64,000 nucleotides of DNA from Cloeon dipterum (Eukaryota > Arthropoda > Insecta > Ephemeroptera > Baetidae). Of this stretch, positions 49,301 to 62,405 are shown piece after piece. A program made the translations under genes and the position numbers. The stretch lies in contig NC_088790.1 of NCBI RefSeq assembly GCF_949628265.1, forward strand, positions 14,822,545 to 14,886,544. Direction: 5' to 3'. Below the pieces are notes generated by a model that saw only the letters and a program-made list of their open reading frames with translations, searched no databases and had not been told where the DNA came from. Numbering within the stretch: position 1 is the stretch's first letter; each line of letters begins with the position of its first letter.

Positions 49301-52300
49301 TTGGGTTTACCCAGACAATTTCATAGTGAGAAACAAATTTAAAAAGTTGCACAACAACAATTGTATGTACTTAAAAGTCCGCATTGTGAATGTTGATAAT
49401 GAAAGGTGACCGAGCGTGTGATCATTATTGTAAGAATTATCATTTTTCCTCATCCCATACAGCCCCCTCAAGGACGTGCATTGTGACGCAAAAATAATTT
49501 TTAAGCGTAATTTTATGTTTCCAGTTGCAAGAGCAGTTGGAGTACGCGCGATTCCAACACGCGGTGTGGGAGGTGATCAATAAGATCCCTCTCGAGCACG
49601 TCAAAGACAGGAAATTCAGACGCGAACTGCAGCACTTGGCGACAGTCGGACCCGCCGCTCTTCCCCCAGAGCTTCTTGACAGGGTGAGTTTTTATTTCTC
49701 GTTCACACTATATATGCAGTTAATAAGAATTAAAACTCCTATTGAATTAAATTGAAAAAAATTGACAGTAATTAATTAAAAGAATTTTTATACAACTACC
49801 CTTTGAAAATAAAGTAACCATTTTGATACAACAGTAGCTCTTTTGGATTGCAATTAGCTTTCCCTCATACCGAATCACTTGAGCAACTTATTTTTCTCCG
49901 GAAACAATTACCCACAAATCCACAAAAGTAAATATTGTCTTTTTGCTGAATAAAAAATTGCTTTAAACGCGTGGAAGTAAAAATATAGAGTATTAAATTT
50001 TAGGCAGAGAAAACAAGAGCGACAATTTTTTGGATTGCCTCAACCATAAATTAATGTAATTTCCATCTAGGTTTTTTACAATTTTTACAATTTTTTACAA
50101 TACACTTGAAAACTTCTAAACAATGCTATTTTTATTTTTATGAAAATACAAAAATGCATTACAAATTAATTCCCAGAGCACAAAATTGTAGATCTCTAAT
50201 CATTTGCATCTATTTAAAACAAAATAATAATGTTTAAAGCTCACAGAAATGGTGTAAATCGCATCTCTGGCGTCAGGAGATGATCATTTCCTGCGGCTCT
50301 GGAGTAAAATTGTATTTCCTTTTGTTTTCGGGTGCAGTACCACCACCTGATCAACGACATGCTCGCCGTCTACAACACGGCCACCATCTGTGCCCACCAC
50401 GACCCCTTCAAGTGCGGTTTACGCCTAGAGCCAGGTAAAAATATGATTTATTTCGCGCCCCGTGGGCGGGTTTCTCACCCCTAATGAGCAGGAAGCCTCG
50501 AAAGCGCAATAATGATCCTCTTAATGAAATTTATTACAGCCGATATTTCACTGATGATGCGCGTTTTCCCTACCCGACCCGACAACACGCGACCAAACAA
50601 ATTGTTAACGCATTTTAATTTAATTCGGCTCTTATTTATGGCAGAGTTGACTCTAATTATGGCGCGGAGCAGAGACTGGGACGAGTTACAGTACGTGTGG
50701 TTCGAGTGGCGCAGACGGACCGGACAGAAAATTAGAGATCTCTTCGAACAAATGGCCCACGTCAGCAACCAGGCGGCGCACTACAACAGTAGGCACCAAT
50801 TTATCTTCTCACTCGTTTGAATCCACACCCCTGAACTGTTTTAATTAAAATTTGATCTTTCTTTTATGATGGGCATAGTCCAAAGAAAAGGGTAATTAAT
50901 ATTATTCATTTTAAATATATTAAAAGTAGGCATTTTGATATTATCTGGTTCGTGTAGTAGTAGACTTAAAATGAGTGGTATGAATTATATAATTTAAGCC
51001 TTTTCCTAATTTTCAATTCAATTACTAATTATTTTGGCCCTTTTAGAGAAATATTTTCATTACTTTTATTAGAAATTGTGGTACAAATTCATCAAATATA
51101 TTTTTAACTTTTAACCAAGCATCTTCAAATGAATTTTCCTTTGAATAGAATTTCCTCTAAGATAATTTTAGCTTAAAATTAAAAAAAGCAGCAAATAATG
51201 TTTTTTATGGAGAACTACACTTGGTTTTGTTCAACCTGTAGATTCGAAATGAACACTCATGACTGAGAAAAAATGTGAAGCCTTTTAGTGAAGATATCAC
51301 AATAAATTGCAGATTTCACGGACACCGGGGAGTACTGGATATTCCCTTACGAATCGCCGACTTTCCGGTTCGACGTCGAGGACGCCTGGGACGCAATCAA
51401 GCCCCTGTACGTGCAGCTGCACACGTATGTGCGGCGAAAACTGCGCGATCACTATGGACCAGAGAAAATTCACCGCAGGGCTCCCATCCCAGCTCATATT
51501 TTAGGTCTCGATTCAATTTTAAATGCATTTATTTGTCGATGCTAACAACTCAATTTTGTTTCGGCATAGGAAACATGTGGGGCCAATCTTGGGGAAATAT
51601 TTTGGACGTCACTATTCCGTATCCAGGCAAACATTTCATCGACGTAACTCCAGAGATGCAGGCGCAGGTAAAGGGATTTTTGCAAATTGTTCGTTATTAA
51701 GATAGAAAGTTGATAGTAATTTGATTATTTTTAATTTGCAAAGTGTATTTTTGACCAACATCTATTTTTGTTAGAATTGAAAAGCCCCAGAGCTAAAAGC
51801 AAATTAAAGATGGAACGAAATTTTGACCAACCTTTTTTAATAGAAAATAGAACAATTGGAAAAGCTTTATTTTTAAAAGTTTGTGGACAAAAATTGATAT
51901 GAGAGCCACTTGGACAAACATGACCCAGATAAACACCTGTGTGTATATTGAAGAAAAAAATCTTCCTCCAACCAACATCATTTTTAAATGAACCGCCTTT
52001 CATAAAATATTATACTAAATTTTTGGAAAAAAACGACTAATATTCACAGCCCTAAATTTATGCATTTTTCAGGGCTACACGCCAATAACCATGTTCAAGA
52101 TAGCAGAGCAGTTCTATCTATCCCTGAACATGACTCCTATGCCGCCCGAGTTTTGGGAAAAGTCGATTTTTGAGGAGCTGCCCGATCGGCATGTCATTTG
52201 CCAGCCCAGCGCCTGGGACTTTTGCAACGGAAAGGATTTTAGGTAAACTTTTTAAAATCTTATATATGCAAAAACTTACAACTGCTTATGTGCCGTTAGG

Positions 52301-54298
52301 ATAAAAATGTGCGCTCACGTGAACATGAAAGACCTGATAACAGCCCACCACGAAATGGCCCATATCCAATATTTCATGCACTACGCCCACTTGCCAAAAG
52401 TTTTCAGGGACGGTGCAAATCCAGGTAAAGAATGAATTAATTTCCCTCTTTAAAAGCAGATTTTGCAGTTGTTTTTTGTTATACGAAATAGGCAAACAAC
52501 AAGCAATGGAAGGCTAAACATAGAAAAAAATACTAATGTTTTTATCAGCATTTTTCCTACAAAAAAGAAAAATACAACATACAGTTTAGGTTTGTAGCTT
52601 TGAGGCAAAAATAGCAAATAATTTATCATTTTAAAGGTGAAAAGGAAATGTTTCCAGATTTTCCATAGAAATAATTGATATTTTTTATAATTTCAAAAAC
52701 TGTTTCGAAAAATTCAGTTTACTTAAAAAAACTGGAATGTCTCTTTGTTAATTCCTCTGTATGAAAGAAGGCCTATTTCTAAGTATCTTGATTCATTCAA
52801 CAAGTAAATCTTACAATTGGCATGTTTTGAATTTTATTTAAGGTTTTCATGAGGCTGTCGGCGATGCGATCGGACTTTCTATTTCGACGCCAGAGCATTT
52901 GCAGTCGCTGGGCCTGCTCACCCGTTCCGTGGACCATCTGGCGCACGACATCAATTTCTTATTCTCGCAAGCGCTGGATAAACTGCCATTCATGGCGTTT
53001 GCCCTGACCATGGACACCTGGAGGTGGGACGTTTTCGGCCAGGGAGCCATCGGAAAAGATAGATACAATTGCCATTGGTGGCGGCTAAGGTGTGATAATC
53101 TTTGTTAAAATGGAGAGCTAATTTTAATTTATATTCAAATAATTATAATTCATTTGATTGGGAGAATTGATTTTTTTTAAACATAGTCGGCTTTACGATC
53201 TTTGATAAAAGATGGCTTTTTATTGAATAGAAATATAATTTATTTACAGTGAGAAATATACAGGAATAAAACCACCGCTACTCCGCTCCGAAATCGACTT
53301 TGATCCTGGCTCAAAATACCATGTTCCTGCTAACATTCCATACATCAGGTAAAGATTAAATTTTGGCATATTTAATTGAACTTTTGGTCTCAGCATGATT
53401 ATTATTATTTCAGGTACTTTGTTGGAAGCGTGCTGCAGTACCAGATTCACAGGGCTCTTTGCATAAAGGCGGGCCGGTATGACCCGAACGACCCTCACCA
53501 TAAGCCATTGCATAAATGCGACATTAGCAGAAGTCACGCTGCGGGGGAACTGCTCAAGTAATGACATATTCTATTTTTTATTGAACTGACAACGAGCTGA
53601 AAACCTCATTGTATTAACTGTAATAATTTTGGCACATTAATTACAGTTTGATCCCTGTGATAGTTTTCAAGAAAATGTAATCAAAATATTTTTCAATTTA
53701 ATTAATTTGTTTATTTTAAGATCACTTTTTTGTTTGGTGATTTCTTATAATTTTTTTCATTTTGCTTTCCATTAGGGTCTTAAACTCCCCTATGAAACTG
53801 TAAATTTTGAATACATATAATAAAATGAAAACAAATACGGTTCATCCAATCATCTTGAAGCAAAATTGATCATTTTAATTTGTTTGACTTTCTAATATTT
53901 CCATAGTTTTATTGTGATTAATTGTGGATTTTAGAAAAATGATGTCCATGGGCTCGAGTCGTCCGTGGCAAGACGCACTCTACGAAATAACGGGCGAGCG
54001 GAAATTGAACCCTTCAGCGTTGCTCGAGTACTTCCACCCATTGCAAGAGTGGCTGCGAAAAGAAAATTTGCGAACGCAGGAATTTATTGGATGGCTTTAC
54101 GGTGCGTTTTTTTTCATTCAATATTGTGCCAGGTGTTAACTTGATTTTATTTCAGACGGTGACTACTGCAAACATAGCATTGAGACTGCTGGACTGCAAG
54201 TGTACGGCGGGTTCTACAACGCGGCCAAATCTCTTCAGCCTTCGTTACTTTCCTTACTGTTAGCGACACTGACGTGCTATATTTATTTATTAATTTAA
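46373..54298 (+). CDS. Angiotensin-converting-enzyme family M2 peptidase, Ance-3-like, with hydrophobic C terminus
   Basis: Thirteen coding exons: 46373-46669, 49525-49683, 50338-50434, 50645-50788, 51313-51504, 51570-51667, 52073-52242, 52300-52424, 52843-53089, 53250-53348, 53414-53557, 53935-54101, 54156-54298 (2082 nt, 693 residues, one ACE domain). Signal peptide ends near VAA-QLDLPP. The zinc site is complete: HEMAH at residues 403-407 with the third ligand in FHEAVGD (E431). [15 protein letters not shown] keeps the Lys, His and Tyr residues that bind substrate. But the motif that reads CHASAWDF in active ACE is CQPSAWDF here, and HEMGH has become HEMAH. So dipeptidyl-carboxypeptidase activity may be altered or lost. 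The protein ends in [18 protein letters not shown], a membrane or GPI-signal tail unlike secreted Ance. Confidence 0.92.
47985..48090. repeat. Dispersed repeat, copy 1
   Basis: In ACE intron 1. Shares GAAGGCTAA, then GGCCCCGCAGGCCTC, then CCAAAACAAA with 60740-60900 in the same order. It is diverged, with no open frame and no clear ends. Probably an old short interspersed element. Confidence 0.4.
52490..52530. repeat. Dispersed repeat, fragment
   Basis: In an ACE intron. AACAAGCAATGGAAGGCTAA nearly matches the start of the copy at 60740; the remainder of the element is not seen. Confidence 0.35.
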
Positions 54299-54320
54299 TG
54301 TTAATATTGTATATTATCTG

Positions 54321-54326
54321 AATAAA
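54321..54326 (+). terminator. Poly(A) signal of ACE gene
   Basis: AATAAA 23 nt after the ACE stop codon, followed by a T-rich stretch. Confidence 0.6.
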
Positions 54327-57300
54327 TTTTGTTCTTTTTACGTTAGAACTGCTATTAACTTGCAATTTATCCAAACACGGAAGTCATATGATGAGAAAAG
54401 TGTCCCCTCTCAGTGGATTACAGCGACGCGGAGCTGCAAATTTAATCTTTTGCTCAGCGAGTCTGCGTCGAGCTGCTGCTGAAACTATGCATATATATTT
54501 TCACGCTGCGTTTATGCTGACTTAACACGTGTTGCTCAAGCTTTTTTATGGGAAGATGAGGCTCCAGTTAGTATCTCCGCTACGCAGACGCGAAGGAATT
54601 GGAGTCGGCGTGACACCACAGCAGAATAAAGTTATAATTTCAGCCTTATCTCATAACATGTGTCTCCTATACATTCCGCAAAAAGCTATTTTAAGAACTT
54701 TGTAGGAAATTGTTCAATTCATATAAAATAAATAAGTTGGAAAATTGATATTCCTTATTTTCAATCAGAATAAATCATGCAATTCTTTTAAATCACACTT
54801 ACTAGTCACCTATAACCGTTTTGTGATCCTATTACCATCTATTAAAGCACTCTTGCACCTCAAACGCTAAAATTCGCTTAAAATCGTTAATATTTTTCGC
54901 CGTAATATTCACAGCTTTTTACGATCAATAAACTTACTATGATTCGCAAAAAAATCTGTGGAGCTTAAAAATCCACTTAAATTAATGATATAAAAAAATG
55001 CATTTTATATCACCAAAATAATAATTTTGTACACTCGTCTATAAATAGTTTTTGCAATAAAAAGAGCGGGGAATGCTACAAATTGGCCAAAAGCACACTG
55101 CGCGGTGGCCCTAATCGTCACGGGTTAAACTTCACGCTGACTGCGCACTGCTGGGCGGGAGTTTATTCAAGTGGCAGTTTCACAGTCGTTGCCGCGGTGA
55201 TCCTGCAGTCCGCAGCTTCTGTGTCTAAGCTAGTGCCATTAGGAGCGCAGCAAGGGCAGGATGGACTCGAGACGCTGAGACAACGTAAGTCCTTAAACGC
55301 TTGCCAAGGGCCAGTTTGAGACACAATAATCAGCATGATTGTTTGTATTTTTTTTTTTAATAATTTTCTCAATTAATAAAAATGTCTGGTAAATTATCGT
55401 TGAATTCGTTGAAATTTCGTCTAAATGAGTTCCTGGGTCCTCTTTACTTTAATTTCTACGGCTCATTACATATTTATATAAATCGTGATTATTGCAGTTC
55501 CTGCTTTTTTCGGTCCACTTCCAATTTAAATTTAGCATCTTGTGTCCGTCATGGAAAGATCTGGAGCCACTTAAAACCTAACCAGAATATTTTGAGTTAC
55601 TGATTTTTCTCATAGTTTCAAGCTCAAGATTTTTATCTCTGTTGCACATATGAATGTGATTTACTTTAAGAAAGGTCTCTTTTATAAATTCAACCATCGC
55701 ACTTTTTAAATGACGAATTATTTTCACGCCTCGAACTGGTATAAAAATATATTTAGAAAAAATATGCTTACCCCTCACTGTTAAATCTGCACTTTTTAGT
55801 GATTCGCCACAAATATTTGGCAAAAATTACATTAAAGGCTGGTAAAACCGGACGTTTTTATGCATAAACGGCCGGGGAAACAACCTGATGGACAAGAGTG
55901 CGAACCCTGATAAAATTTGGATCACATTTTTTAATTATTTTTATTTTGAAAAATTCCTGATAAGAATAAAATAATTTCAAGACCTGTATATTCTGCTGTA
56001 CAAAGTTTTGAATTGGAGCTTTTCGCATCGTAATTTGAAATTTTCCCTTTAACTTTTTGTTCTTCAAAATTACAAAATACAGGTTTATCCTATGTGATAA
56101 CTTGGCATAGTATATTGAATTATAATTTTTCCAAGAAAAAATATATCCTTGCGAATTCAAGTGAGTTTCAATGAAAATCCCAATATAGTCATTAAAAAAC
56201 TTCTCTATTGCAAAAAGCATCGGTCTGATATATCGCACAAGTAAAAAGTTATTTTCAAGGCAGAGCGCATCAGCAAAAATTACAGATTGTGCTCACTCAC
56301 GCGTAAGAAATTTCCCATTTATTAAAGCTGGTCCAACTGTAAGGACGGTATAGAAAGAAGCTGGTCCAGAGTGTATATTATATATGAAATGATTACAATC
56401 CCCCTCGTGACTGCGCGCTGCAGCGTTTACAGGCCGCGGCAACAAGTAGTCTCGAGTCGTCGGACTAATTCAGCCCGCGCCTTTGTATCGCCTGCACTAC
56501 AATTGTTAAATATATACGACTCATTTCGAGATGTTGGTTCCGAACAAGAGCATAGCGGCTAGCTGCAGAGAGGGGCCCTCTCGTTTTTAATAATTCATTC
56601 CAACCTCTGACCTCTAATTGACAGGCAGCATGACTAACTGAAAGCGCAATGAATGACAAGGCTCCCCTTTTGCTTTTGCTTGAGATCGATGCGGCCACAA
56701 AACGCAAAATGCAATACACACTTTTCTTATTTCTCTGTCGGTTAGGGATTTTAACACGAAGAATTATTTTTTCTGCGCGTCTGATTTTTTATTTAAGCAT
56801 CAAATGTGCATGAATTATATCCAATTTTAAGACTTGAAGCACACTTTACAACATTGATTTTAAAAATTTGAATACAATTTTTTACTATCTGGTGCTGGCA
56901 TATTTTTTCTTTCTAAACCCCACTTTTTAACTTATTAATTTTAGAAATTTTCAATTCATTTTGGCACCTGTAAATTGATTCTAAAGCACTTCTTTTATAT
57001 TGAATGCAAAATTTACCAAATTTTTATAGAAAATTCACGACATATTTTAACATAATTCATCCATTTCCACGATCGCATTGGTAATTTTACAGGAAAAATG
57101 ATAATTTCGTCAAGTTTAATGAAGTAACTTGGCAAAGTCGAAGTTTTCTTTTTCGTTAAAAACAGAAATAGAATCTCTAAAAATCCTAGCCCGACTTATT
57201 TAAATGTTTTGTGAATTTTATCCCTGCTGCGCGAGTGCATCCAAATGATAACATACTACATATTGTGTATCCCATTGCAGCCAGAAACGAATTGAAAGGC

Positions 57301-58813
57301 CCGAACAGGAAACAATGCTGCGTCACTCTGGCGATAATTTCACAGATTGACCTGGTGATAAATTCAGGACGGATGTGCGTGCGTGATTATTTGGACCACT
57401 CGAAGCGGCACTCACGTAAAATAAAAAGCACACACAGGCAAATTATTTCAATTGTCCAACGGTCGTTGTTTTAACCGTACTCAACATGGTCCAGTTTAAA
57501 ATTTAGCATATACAATTTAAGTTTCACTATTGAATTTTATTCCCAGCTTTCTTGTTTTTTAATTTTTTGTTAGGAAATGGGACAACATCAACACGTCAAA
57601 TTCCCCCCCCCCCAAATAAAATGAAAAATGTGTTGAAAAGATGGGTTTTGCTTGGAATAAATGCAAAAAAAAAGACAAAAAACATATTAATCCATGGAAA
57701 CTCTTTGTTCTCCTTTATTTTTGTTTCGATGCTCTTTTAAATTATGACGAGATAGCTTACATAACATAATTAGATATTTTAGGAATTAATACTTTTGTAA
57801 TTGTTTTTTTACGGAATCAAGTTAAAATCATTAACCTCTTATTTTTTTTTGGAAAAATGCTTGTGAAAGATTAAATAGTCTAAAAATTCATTATTTCTTT
57901 ATGAAGCTGCTCATGTTGTTACTGTCTGCTTTAAATCATTTGTATATAGGGTTTGAAGGATAATTACAAGCAGCAGAGCAAAAGAAAATATAGCGACATA
58001 CTTTATGATACCACAACATTATTTGTGTGCTAAAAAAATGCACATTTTTCGTCGCAAAAAGCTTTATTAAGCGCGCTGTGATTGTTACGCCAGACGCTCT
58101 GCAAAGGAGAATATAATCGTTAATGTCTTGGCGCTGCTTGACTCATCATTTTCTTATGCAGCTCATCAGCATGTGCAGCTGTCCTCTATATTCCTGCTGT
58201 GATCGCTCCCACACTCGCCTGTTTCCTTTTTTCCTTGATAGCACAAGAGATTTCACGAGGATTTATTTTACATTGCGAAAATTTTCTTTTATCACTATTC
58301 GCTCGACGCGCGTCTAAAATTAGACCAAATATTTGTACCTGACGTCATTCCAAAAACGATTTCATTGACCATGAGACGGCGTCTGTTTATTTATCCATCA
58401 CCAAATGAACCGATGCCTCCAAGAAGCTAATAAAAATTAAAATAAGGGTTCACACAGTTTTCCGTCTGATTCGTCTAGAGTTTTTTTTACCGAAAAAAAA
58501 ACCGAGAAAATTCCGGTTATTTCCTAGACGCAATTATGTCTTTTTTCTAAAACCCACGAGAAATTACCGATAAAATCCAGGTCCAAATTTCAGAAGGGAA
58601 TAAAGTTTTTAAATTGATTGTTCAATTTCTGGGCGTAAAAAATGGCACGTTTAGATCATTTAAAAAATTATGATGATTTAGATTTTGTAGTAAATTAAAC
58701 TTCCCTTTCTAATTAATTAAGATTCTCTAAAAGAAAAAATCTTGAGCTGTAAAAAGCTTTAGAGAGAAATGACATGCAATTCATGTTATAATTTTGGAAA
58801 TTTTCAGGACAAT
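54327..58813. other. Gap between ACE and the NimA-like gene, with a possible upstream exon
   Basis: CTATAAATAG near 55039 is followed by a GC-richer stretch (55080-55320) that ends in a good donor (GACAAC then GTAAGT, near 55285). This could be a promoter and untranslated first exon spliced to the acceptor just before the NimA-like ATG (TTTTCAG at 58801-58807). That linkage is an inference. The rest is AT-rich with no supported gene. A C tract lies near 57603. Confidence 0.35.
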
Positions 58814-61800
58814 ATGCTGCTTCCTGTCTCTCTTCTGCTTCTTTTTTCCTATTCCAACGCCGAGCCACTATGGGGAGATCACGTCTGCGCGAAAAAAGAG
58901 ACGTATACGTTGGTGATTTTTTTTTAACTAAAAATGACATACAATTTATTTGCAGATACTTCGTTCCTGTGACTGTGTCATACACGAAACCTTACAAGGT
59001 CAGGGAGAATTACTGGTGTGCAAAAATACCACCGCGATGCACCAGAGAGAAAGTGGAGATGAAAACAGAGTATCAAGTTGAAGTAATTAAGTGTTTATTG
59101 ATATTCTTTTGTTGATATTTAAGTTTTTTTGTGTAGAATGTTCCAAAAGTCCGCGTAGTCAATGAATGCTGCAAAGGTTACGTTCAAGAGCAAAACACCT
59201 GTGTCGCTTTCTGCTCGAAAGGCTGCCAGGAGGGCACCTGTATTGCACCTGATGTGTGCCAATGCCATCCCGAATTCTACGGCCCCACCTGTGAGAAAGG
59301 TGGGAGAAATTTTAATTTTGAATACGATATACCAAACATTGGTTTTCATGGCTGAAATGTAAAAAATGTAAAAAAAATTAATTAATTACAGAAAAAAATT
59401 AAAAAGATCAATTCATTAATATAGTGTTAAGGTGTTTAACTATATAATTTATCAAATAAATACTGTTCTCATCTTTCTAAGTATAAGTATGAAAACTATA
59501 GTAAATTTTCTCGGCGGAATCTTTAAGAAATGTTTCAGCGTTTGATATATAATTTTAAAACATTTTACGGAACAAACCTCAAGATCGTCCATTGACCAGC
59601 TCCTCTCTTAAATTTAAATGCAAAAAAATATATTTACAGCTAGCATCATAATTTAATTTAAAAAAATGAATAACAATAAATTTATGATTTACATAAATAT
59701 GTGATTTTAGAAAAAAAATAATGTATTCTTAATTTTTAGTTTACAAGTTGGTTCCAATTAGCTCATCTACGACTCTATCAGTGGAGCAAGAGACGACGCC
59801 AACACCGTCTACACCATCCTCCACTACAACAACTGCAATTCCTCAAACTACTGAATCTGTAGCAACTGCTTGGACAGTAAGCACAACTAGCACTTCTACT
59901 ACCACCACAGAAGCGATCGTTTTTTTGAGCACGACAACATCTACACCTGAAATAGCGTCGACTTCTCCAAAATCCTACACGCCTCTTTCCACAAAGCCGA
60001 CCCTAGTCGAAACTTCGTCTAAAACTAAGGATTTTGTGGATTTCTCGGACACATCGTTTGAATTCGATGGCCAGTCGTCCAACACCAATGAAAGAACTGA
60101 AAACTCTTCTGATTTTCCTGCTCCATCTCCTTCACTGTCTACTTTGGAACCTTCTTCAACGGAATCAACCCCTTTCTACCACGGATTCGACCCCCGGCAC
60201 CCTTTCTACACGCCCAACAATGGCGAGGCGCCGGCAAATTCGTCCACTCCTGCTTTGGGAGCGAAAGGGTTCACTTCGGTGATTGTGGTGAACAACCACT
60301 CGATCCACACGATCGCAACGCACAGCCCAGAATTACACTCAAGTGCCGTTCACAAATTTTACGACGATCACTTGATTCTCGTCGTGGTGATCGGGGCCGC
60401 GCTTTCTCTCATTCTGGGCACCGTCCTCGTCGTCCTCGTCTGCCAGCAAGTTGCGAAAAACGGCAAGAATAAAGAGCAGATGAATAGTCAGGCGGACAGA
60501 GGCACACTCAGGCATCTGCCGCCACTTCCTACAGGTGTGTCTATCTCTGTTATATTTTGATTTAATTTACTTCTTTATAAAAAGTTGAGCAAAACGTCAT
60601 GCTGGAAAAGGGAAAAATATATTATTGACAAAAATATTTATTGCTTGTGACGAAATCGTTTTTCAAGCTTTAAAAATATTTTCTGTGAAATGAAAAAATA
60701 TAATAATATAAATTGATTTTACAGTGGTTTGTTTCACATGTAAAACAACAAGGAATGGAAGGCTAAAAGTTGATAAAAAATTAAAAAGAAAAATAGCGTC
60801 CCCGCGATCTCGTTCTGCACAGCAGCTGTTTTGACTTTGGCCCCGTAGGCCTCGGATCAGCAGTAATTCACCTCCAAAACAAATTTCTTAAAAATAGTGA
60901 AAAACTGCGCATAATATCTCAGAAGAAATCAAGAATAAAATTAGAATTCAGTGTTATGTTTGTCCATTGTAAAATCTTTAATACTGTTATTTTTTTAATT
61001 AAATTCGCCCCATTTAGTTTTTCTTTTTATCAAATTTCATATCGTAAAAATATATGTTGTGCTAAATTATCAAACTCTGAATTTTAATTTAATAAGTAAT
61101 TAATGTAATAAAGCTTTTTATTAATATCAAAAATATGATAAATGATAATTAAAAATAAATATATTTTGTTTTCTGAGCTTCCAATTGGCATGGTATACCA
61201 TCAAGCGAGCGTGAAAATCAAGAATGCAATAAACTTCGAACAAATAATTAATTCTTAATTATACATCAGCGCTTAAGCAGGAACTCTATAAGATAAATCG
61301 TACTCAATTGAAGGATTTAATTTTGTTCTTTGTTTAACTAGATGTAAATAATCTCACTATCTTTCAATTTAAAGATAAAAATAATATTCTTCTAGGAGAC
61401 CAATGACCTATTACAGAAAAAATGCTGAAATAGATTCAAGATTTTCAAATGAAAAGAAAAAAATGCCATTGGAATACCTTTCTTGATCAGCTATAGTCAA
61501 TTATGGAATTAAGGCACTCTGCTACAAAATGTTTGTGCACAAAAACCGACAATTTTACCAAAGAAATTAAAATTTTAAAATATTAAAAGACGCGCAATCA
61601 GTTAAAAAATTATGATATTGTAACTTACTCAAAACTTACATCATCTATAAATTTTCTTCCTTTTTTTATTTGCAGCAATATCATTGGAAATGCCAACAGG
61701 CCCAGCAATACATTTCTCAGCCTGCTGCGAGACGATCGATCTCCAGCCTGCTGCCATTTATTCGATGGGAACATTTAAGCCTGCTGCCCGTCAACCAACA

Positions 61801-62405
61801 ATTTCGCAAGAATTACGAGGTAAAGACGATAATTATGATGTCACAGTGATATTTTTTTCTTGCAGGGGATTTTTCTATACAGAAAAAGTATCTATAATAG
61901 CTATCCTTTTCGTATAAATTAAACCTTGTGCTATTTCGGATATTAAACAAAATCAAAACGTGTGAAATCAAACATCTCCTTCTTTTGAATATAATTAAAA
62001 CCAGGCTTCATCCTCGTTGTCAATAAATGAGAAATTCGTCTTTATTGACAACGAGGATGAAGCCTGGTTTTAATTATATATTATATTCAACGTGAAAACA
62101 ACCTCGAGTGATCACATTTTTCAAATATCTCCTTCTTTATTAAAATAAATTATATTGTTTTAAGTGAAATTTTACTTTACACAGAGGCACTAGAAGCTAC
62201 CTACGACCACCCACCCTCTCAGAGTAGGTCGTGTCGCAGCTCAGAGGGTCAGAGATCGTTGGCTGAAATGTGGGAGGCAGTAATGAGTGCCAGCAAAGAG
62301 AAAGAAGTAGTGCAACAACCTGCTCAAGTGGAGGAAGAGCACCTCTACCAGGAAATTCCTTGCTATCACCCACAACGACTCACGCCCCATGACTCAAGGT
62401 GCTGA
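58814..62405 (+). CDS. NimA-like EMI/NIM transmembrane receptor with mucin-like stalk
   Basis: Six coding exons: 58814-58908, 58956-59082, 59137-59299, 59740-60534, 61676-61819, 62185-62405 (1545 nt, 514 residues). Signal peptide MLLPVSLLLLFSYSNA is followed by an EMI-type domain (about 17-80, with VTVSYTKPYKVRENYWC and PPRC). Then comes one NIM/EGF repeat (about 84-128) starting ECCKGY, with the Nimrod spacing CxxxC..CQEGTC..CQCHP. Next are about 180 Ser/Thr-rich residues likely O-glycosylated, one membrane span about 339-361 (LILVVVIGAALSLILGTVLV) and a tail of about 150 residues with YDHP and LYQEIP. Nimrod-family proteins act in phagocytic recognition by insect haemocytes, so this is the likely role. 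Fly NimA has further EGF repeats and, as far as I recall, no such long stalk. Confidence 0.8.
60740..60900. repeat. Dispersed repeat, copy 2
   Basis: In an intron of the NimA-like gene. AACAAGGAATGGAAGGCTAA opens it and GGCCCCGTAGGCCTC lies near 60840. It is related to 47985-48090 and 52490-52530. Confidence 0.4.
61989..62079. repeat. Perfect 39-bp inverted repeat (hairpin) in last intron of NimA-like gene
   Basis: 61989-62027 is the exact reverse complement of 62041-62079, with a 13-nt spacer. The intron is 61820-62184. The stem has mixed composition (its core reads CCAGGCTTCATCCTCG), so it is not simple AT repeat. It could be a terminal-repeat-only mobile element, a young hairpin RNA, or a local fold-back duplication. 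Confidence 0.85.

Noticed and set aside
57600-57615. C tract
   Set aside because: Simple homopolymer in a gene-free region, without further structure.
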